Source: Silene conica
Lineage: Eukaryota > Streptophyta > Magnoliopsida > Caryophyllales > Caryophyllaceae
Assembly: GCA_029255685.2 (NCBI GenBank)
Contig: CM055315.2
Coordinates: 27,967,501-28,031,500 of the forward strand
DNA: 64,000 nt
Direction: 5' to 3'
Shown piece after piece: positions 60,814 through 64,000 of the stretch. The notes below the pieces were generated by a model. That model saw only the letters and a list, made by a program, of their open reading frames with translations, ran no database searches and had not been told where the DNA came from. The translations under genes were made by a program, and so were the position numbers. The number at the start of each line of letters is the position of its first letter. Positions within the stretch are counted from its first letter, which is position 1.

Positions 60814-63800
60814 TCACGGATGATTAGTTGGGACACTGCTGCCTCCTGTTCTCGGGGTATTTAACAATGGCTGAAGTGCTTTCACAACAATACTCATATT
60901 CGGCCGGAAATCTGCTTCATACTGGACACACAATGCAGCAACTGCTGCCATCTGTAATTTCCAAATTGGAAATGCAGGAGAAAAAATCGTGGTTAGATTA
61001 ACCTTTATGCCTTGCATCATTGCATGACACAGTATAAGTGTATAACATGTGCGATCAGTCCGATCACCCAAATTTCGACGTTTTCCTGGGTTAATTATAG
61101 GGTTAATCTAATGGTTTGACATATAACAGCGTCTCGTATAGGTTTTTGTTTTAGACCAGAGCAACTTATCACTAAAATTCCTCCACAAGACTCATCGCAA
61201 AACTCATATGAGACGATCTCAAAAAAAACAAATTTAATGAGACTTGCCCATAAAAGAACTAAAATAAGGGAGTTAGACCATATTCTTTTGGACTGAAACT
61301 GAACCGAATTGAACTGAACTTATAGGATCTGAACTGAACTGAACTTAACTTAACTTAACTTAACTGAACTTATAGGAACTGAACTGAACTGAACTGAACT
61401 TATAGGAACTGAACTGAACTGAACTTATAGGAATTGAACTGAACTGAACTTACAGGATCTAAACTGAACTGAACTGAACTTATATGATCTGAACTGAACT
61501 GAACTAAACTGAACTTATATGATCTGAACTGAACTTATAAGATATGAACTGAACTAAATTTATAAGATCCGTACTTAATTAACTTAATTTAATTTAAGTT
61601 AACTATTATTATTACTATTATTATTATTATTATTATTTTTAAACCGGGGACTTTTATTAAAAATAAAGGAAAAATTACATAAAATTTGTGGGAATTTTAT
61701 TATTATTATTATTATTATTATCCAAGAGAAGGCATTGATAAAAAATAGTCTAAAACATAAGGTAATGTAAAATATTTTCCACTATATATACAATGGTTTG
61801 TTCATTGTTCATACATTATACTACGATAAAAAATAATCCACATATTACAATTTTTTCTAACCATTTATTTTCATATTATCATAATCCTCATTTACTTCAT
61901 CTTCATTATCAATATCACTGTCGACAAAGAATCCATAACCTCGCCAAATATTTTTGACTATGTTGCTTCGTACCATGTTGTATATAGTTTCAAGAGCGTG
62001 TATTCTTATAAAACTATGGAGGGTGAATGTAGAAACAATGAACGATATTTGATTCTTATATGATATTTGGGGAATGATTTTTAACACCTTCCTCCTTTTC
62101 TTTAATTGACCAAACGTCATTTCAACTTTCATTCTCGATGATGAATGTCGATAGTTGAAGTATTCTACCATTCCTTCAGGCGATCTATGCTTGTATTCGG
62201 GCTTATGGCATTAGGTTGAGTGTGTGTAAGATCGTTTGATATTAATGAGATAGTAAAAACGGGTACAATTATTAATAATTTGTTGTTTTTTTTAAAAAAG
62301 GGTATCAAATAATTAAAGCGAAATGTTTTTTTATCGATTGTTAAAATAATACTTCGTGTATAGCTTTTTTGAATTGAGTTTATATGAGCTTAAAATAATA
62401 CTTCGTGTATAGCTTTTTTGAATTGAGTTTATATGAGCTGAACTGAACTTATAGAAACTGAACTGAACTTATAGGAACTGAACTTAACTGAACTGAACTT
62501 ATAGGAACTAAACTGAACTTATAAAAACTGAACTGAACTTATAGGAACTGAACTGAACTTATAGGAACTGAACTGAACTTATAGGAACTGAACTAAACTT
62601 AACTTATAGGGTCTGAACTGAACTGAACTGAACTTATAGGAACTGAACTTAACTTATAGGAACTGAACTGAACTTAACTTAACTTATAGGAACTGAACTG
62701 AACTTAACTTAACTTATAGGATCTAAAGTGAACTTAAATTAAGTGACTTGAAGTCTAAAAAAACAGGGCCTTATTCTGACATCTGAGTGTGTCAATGGCC
62801 ATAGCAGGTGGCGTTTATTTATAGTTATATGGTTTGGTGTCATTACATTAACATGAGACCATCTTAAAAAGAAATTAATGGCAGACTTACTGTCATTTCG
62901 AGGAACAAGAAAAAGTGATGGAAACCTTGCAAGAAAAAAAAAAAAAGAAAAAGAAAAAGTGATGGAAATGTACCTTGGCAACAGCCTTGGGAGGATACTC
63001 TCCATTCAACCTTGGATCAACACACTGCTTTACTTTGTCTTCACTAAGCTTAGGGGTAGCCTGACATCAATGAAATTTATAGGTGGTAAGATTCAATGAT
63101 ATTAAGTAATTTCACTTCGGCAAAAAAAGATAAACAGACATCGGGCAATTAAAGAGAAAAGTACCCAAGTCACAAGACTTTGCTGGCCACGTGGCAAAGT
63201 ATGATCCACGGGTTTTCGACCAGTGAGTAACTCGAGCAAGACAACGCCAAAACTGTATACATCACTCTTAGCATTTAGCTGCCCGGTCATTGCGTACCTG
63301 CCAACCACAAAAAAAAAAAAAAAGTGTTGTCTCTTAGATTTGATGACGGTGCTTCTGGCAGCATGGGGAGTCTTAAAAACCATGGAATAGAGAAAGTAAT
63401 GGATATGTACAGTCCTTTACTCTCCAAGCAATTCCAGAAGTCCTAACAAGGTGACCTAATTTGAAGCTTAACAAAATCCACACAATGATTCTACACTGTA
63501 AGGGTGGTGCCCCCACTCCAACACACACAAAACATAATCGCAGCCAACAAACAAATTATTTATAGACTGATGAACCCCTTACTCTGGTGCATGATAGCCA
63601 AAAGTTCCCAGAACTCGAGTAGAATGAAGTCGGGCTGCCATATCAGGAGCTTGATTGGACAAATCAAAATCACCAATCTTAGCTACATCATCGTCGAACA
63701 GCAGTACATTACTAGACTTGATATCACGATGAAAAATGTGAGGATCAGCCTTCTCGTGCAAATACTCAAGCCCTCTAGCAGCGCCTACTGCAATTTTAAC

Positions 63801-64000
63801 ACGCTGAGCCCATGACAATACAGGCCCCGGCTGTGCCCCCTTCACACCCTTTCTCCCTATGAAAAAATGCAAATGATCACTTATAATTCCGAGAGAAGTA
63901 CAAATATTATTTTATTTCTATTTCTAAATGCAAATTAACTCTGGCATATGTATTACTAAGTGTACAACTTACCATGAAGGACATCATGGATAGACCCTTT
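60814..64000 (-). CDS. PTI1-like receptor-like cytoplasmic kinase, 3' part
   Basis: Exons 63973-64000 (cut by the window edge), 63583-63856, 63165-63297, 62974-63060 and 60814-60951 give the C-terminal 219 residues in one frame. The kinase carries [15 protein letters not shown] (catalytic loop), DFDLSNQ in place of [12 protein letters not shown] (activation segment end), [21 protein letters not shown] and [35 protein letters not shown] is characteristic of PTI1-like Ser/Thr kinases, which act downstream of OXI1/AGC kinases in stress and defence signalling. HIFHRD has Phe where HIIHRD is usual. The last intron (60952-62973) is 2 kb long because a PIF/Harbinger element is inserted in it. The N-terminal part lies beyond 64000. 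Confidence 0.94.
61276..62770 (-). mobile_element. PIF/Harbinger element in a kinase intron
   Basis: The left end GACCATATTCTTTTGGACT (61276) and the reversed right end GGCCCTGTTTTTTTAGACT (62770) are imperfect inverted termini. Exact TTA flanks lie at 61273-61275 and 62771-62773. Subterminal arrays of GAACTGAACTTATAGGAACT-type units run from 61300 to 61570 and from 62440 to 62740. The interior encodes the end of a Harbinger transposase (minus strand). The transposase is truncated and no second (Myb-like) gene is present, so it is non-autonomous. Confidence 0.85.
61857..62215 (-). pseudogene. Harbinger (DDE_4) transposase C-terminal relic
   Basis: The minus-strand frame [21 protein letters not shown] and on, then [20 protein letters not shown] and [13 protein letters not shown], matches the C-terminal third of PIF/Harbinger transposases (usually FN.RHSSLR..VERTFGVLK and ALHNFIR). 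The catalytic Asp residues upstream are missing. The conserved ERTFG is EMTFG here. Confidence 0.75.

Overview
This window is AT-rich nuclear DNA from a flowering plant, almost certainly a eudicot. The evidence is GT-AG spliced genes for chloroplast and cell-wall proteins (PGRL1, STAY-GREEN, alpha-expansin), plant CACTA, Helitron, PIF/Harbinger and Ty1/copia elements, and promoter telo-boxes. A Caryophyllales source is possible (recurrent 'actccgtat'-type motifs and repeat style), but I cannot prove it.

Layout. 1-5.4 kb is repeat-only: a PIF/Harbinger end, a Helitron 3' end, four blocks of degenerate tandem repeat, a Helitron 5' end, a TIR element and a copia solo LTR with a perfect 5-bp target duplication. 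5.6-13.3 kb is one CACTA (En/Spm) transposon with both genes on the minus strand and every exon open: a Transposase_24/tnpA-like gene and a TNP2 transposase gene. Its ends carry arrays of a palindromic GCGACGG motif. 14.9-15.6 kb is a very long foldback element. 15.8-22.7 kb is bounded by matching Helitron termini. It holds the C-terminal helicase relic and, in the opposite direction, a host-like promoter with telo-boxes and an exon-like block duplicated 1,191 bp apart. 22.7-30.1 kb is nested repeats: a MULE-like MITE, a solo LTR inside another LTR-like repeat, and a truncated, decayed copia element (LTR, primer-binding site, gag).

30.4-58.3 kb is the gene-bearing part: two tandem hydroxypyruvate/glyoxylate reductase (HPR3-like) genes, PGRL1 (cyclic electron flow around photosystem I), an alpha-expansin, FIZZY-RELATED/CCS52A (APC/C activator) and STAY-GREEN (chlorophyll Mg-dechelatase, minus strand). 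For each of these, every exon joins in frame at GT-AG sites. The introns and spacers hold MITEs, LINE relics, a CACTA end fragment and a complete 712-bp Helitron. 60.8-64 kb is the 3' part of a PTI1-like kinase gene (minus strand) with a 1.5-kb PIF/Harbinger element in an intron.

The host genes do not form a pathway cluster. The only clear functional grouping is the HPR3-like tandem pair. The strongest signals for follow-up are the apparently intact CACTA element, the Helitron with opposite-strand host-like sequence, and the two large inverted repeats. No tRNA, rRNA or CRISPR was seen.
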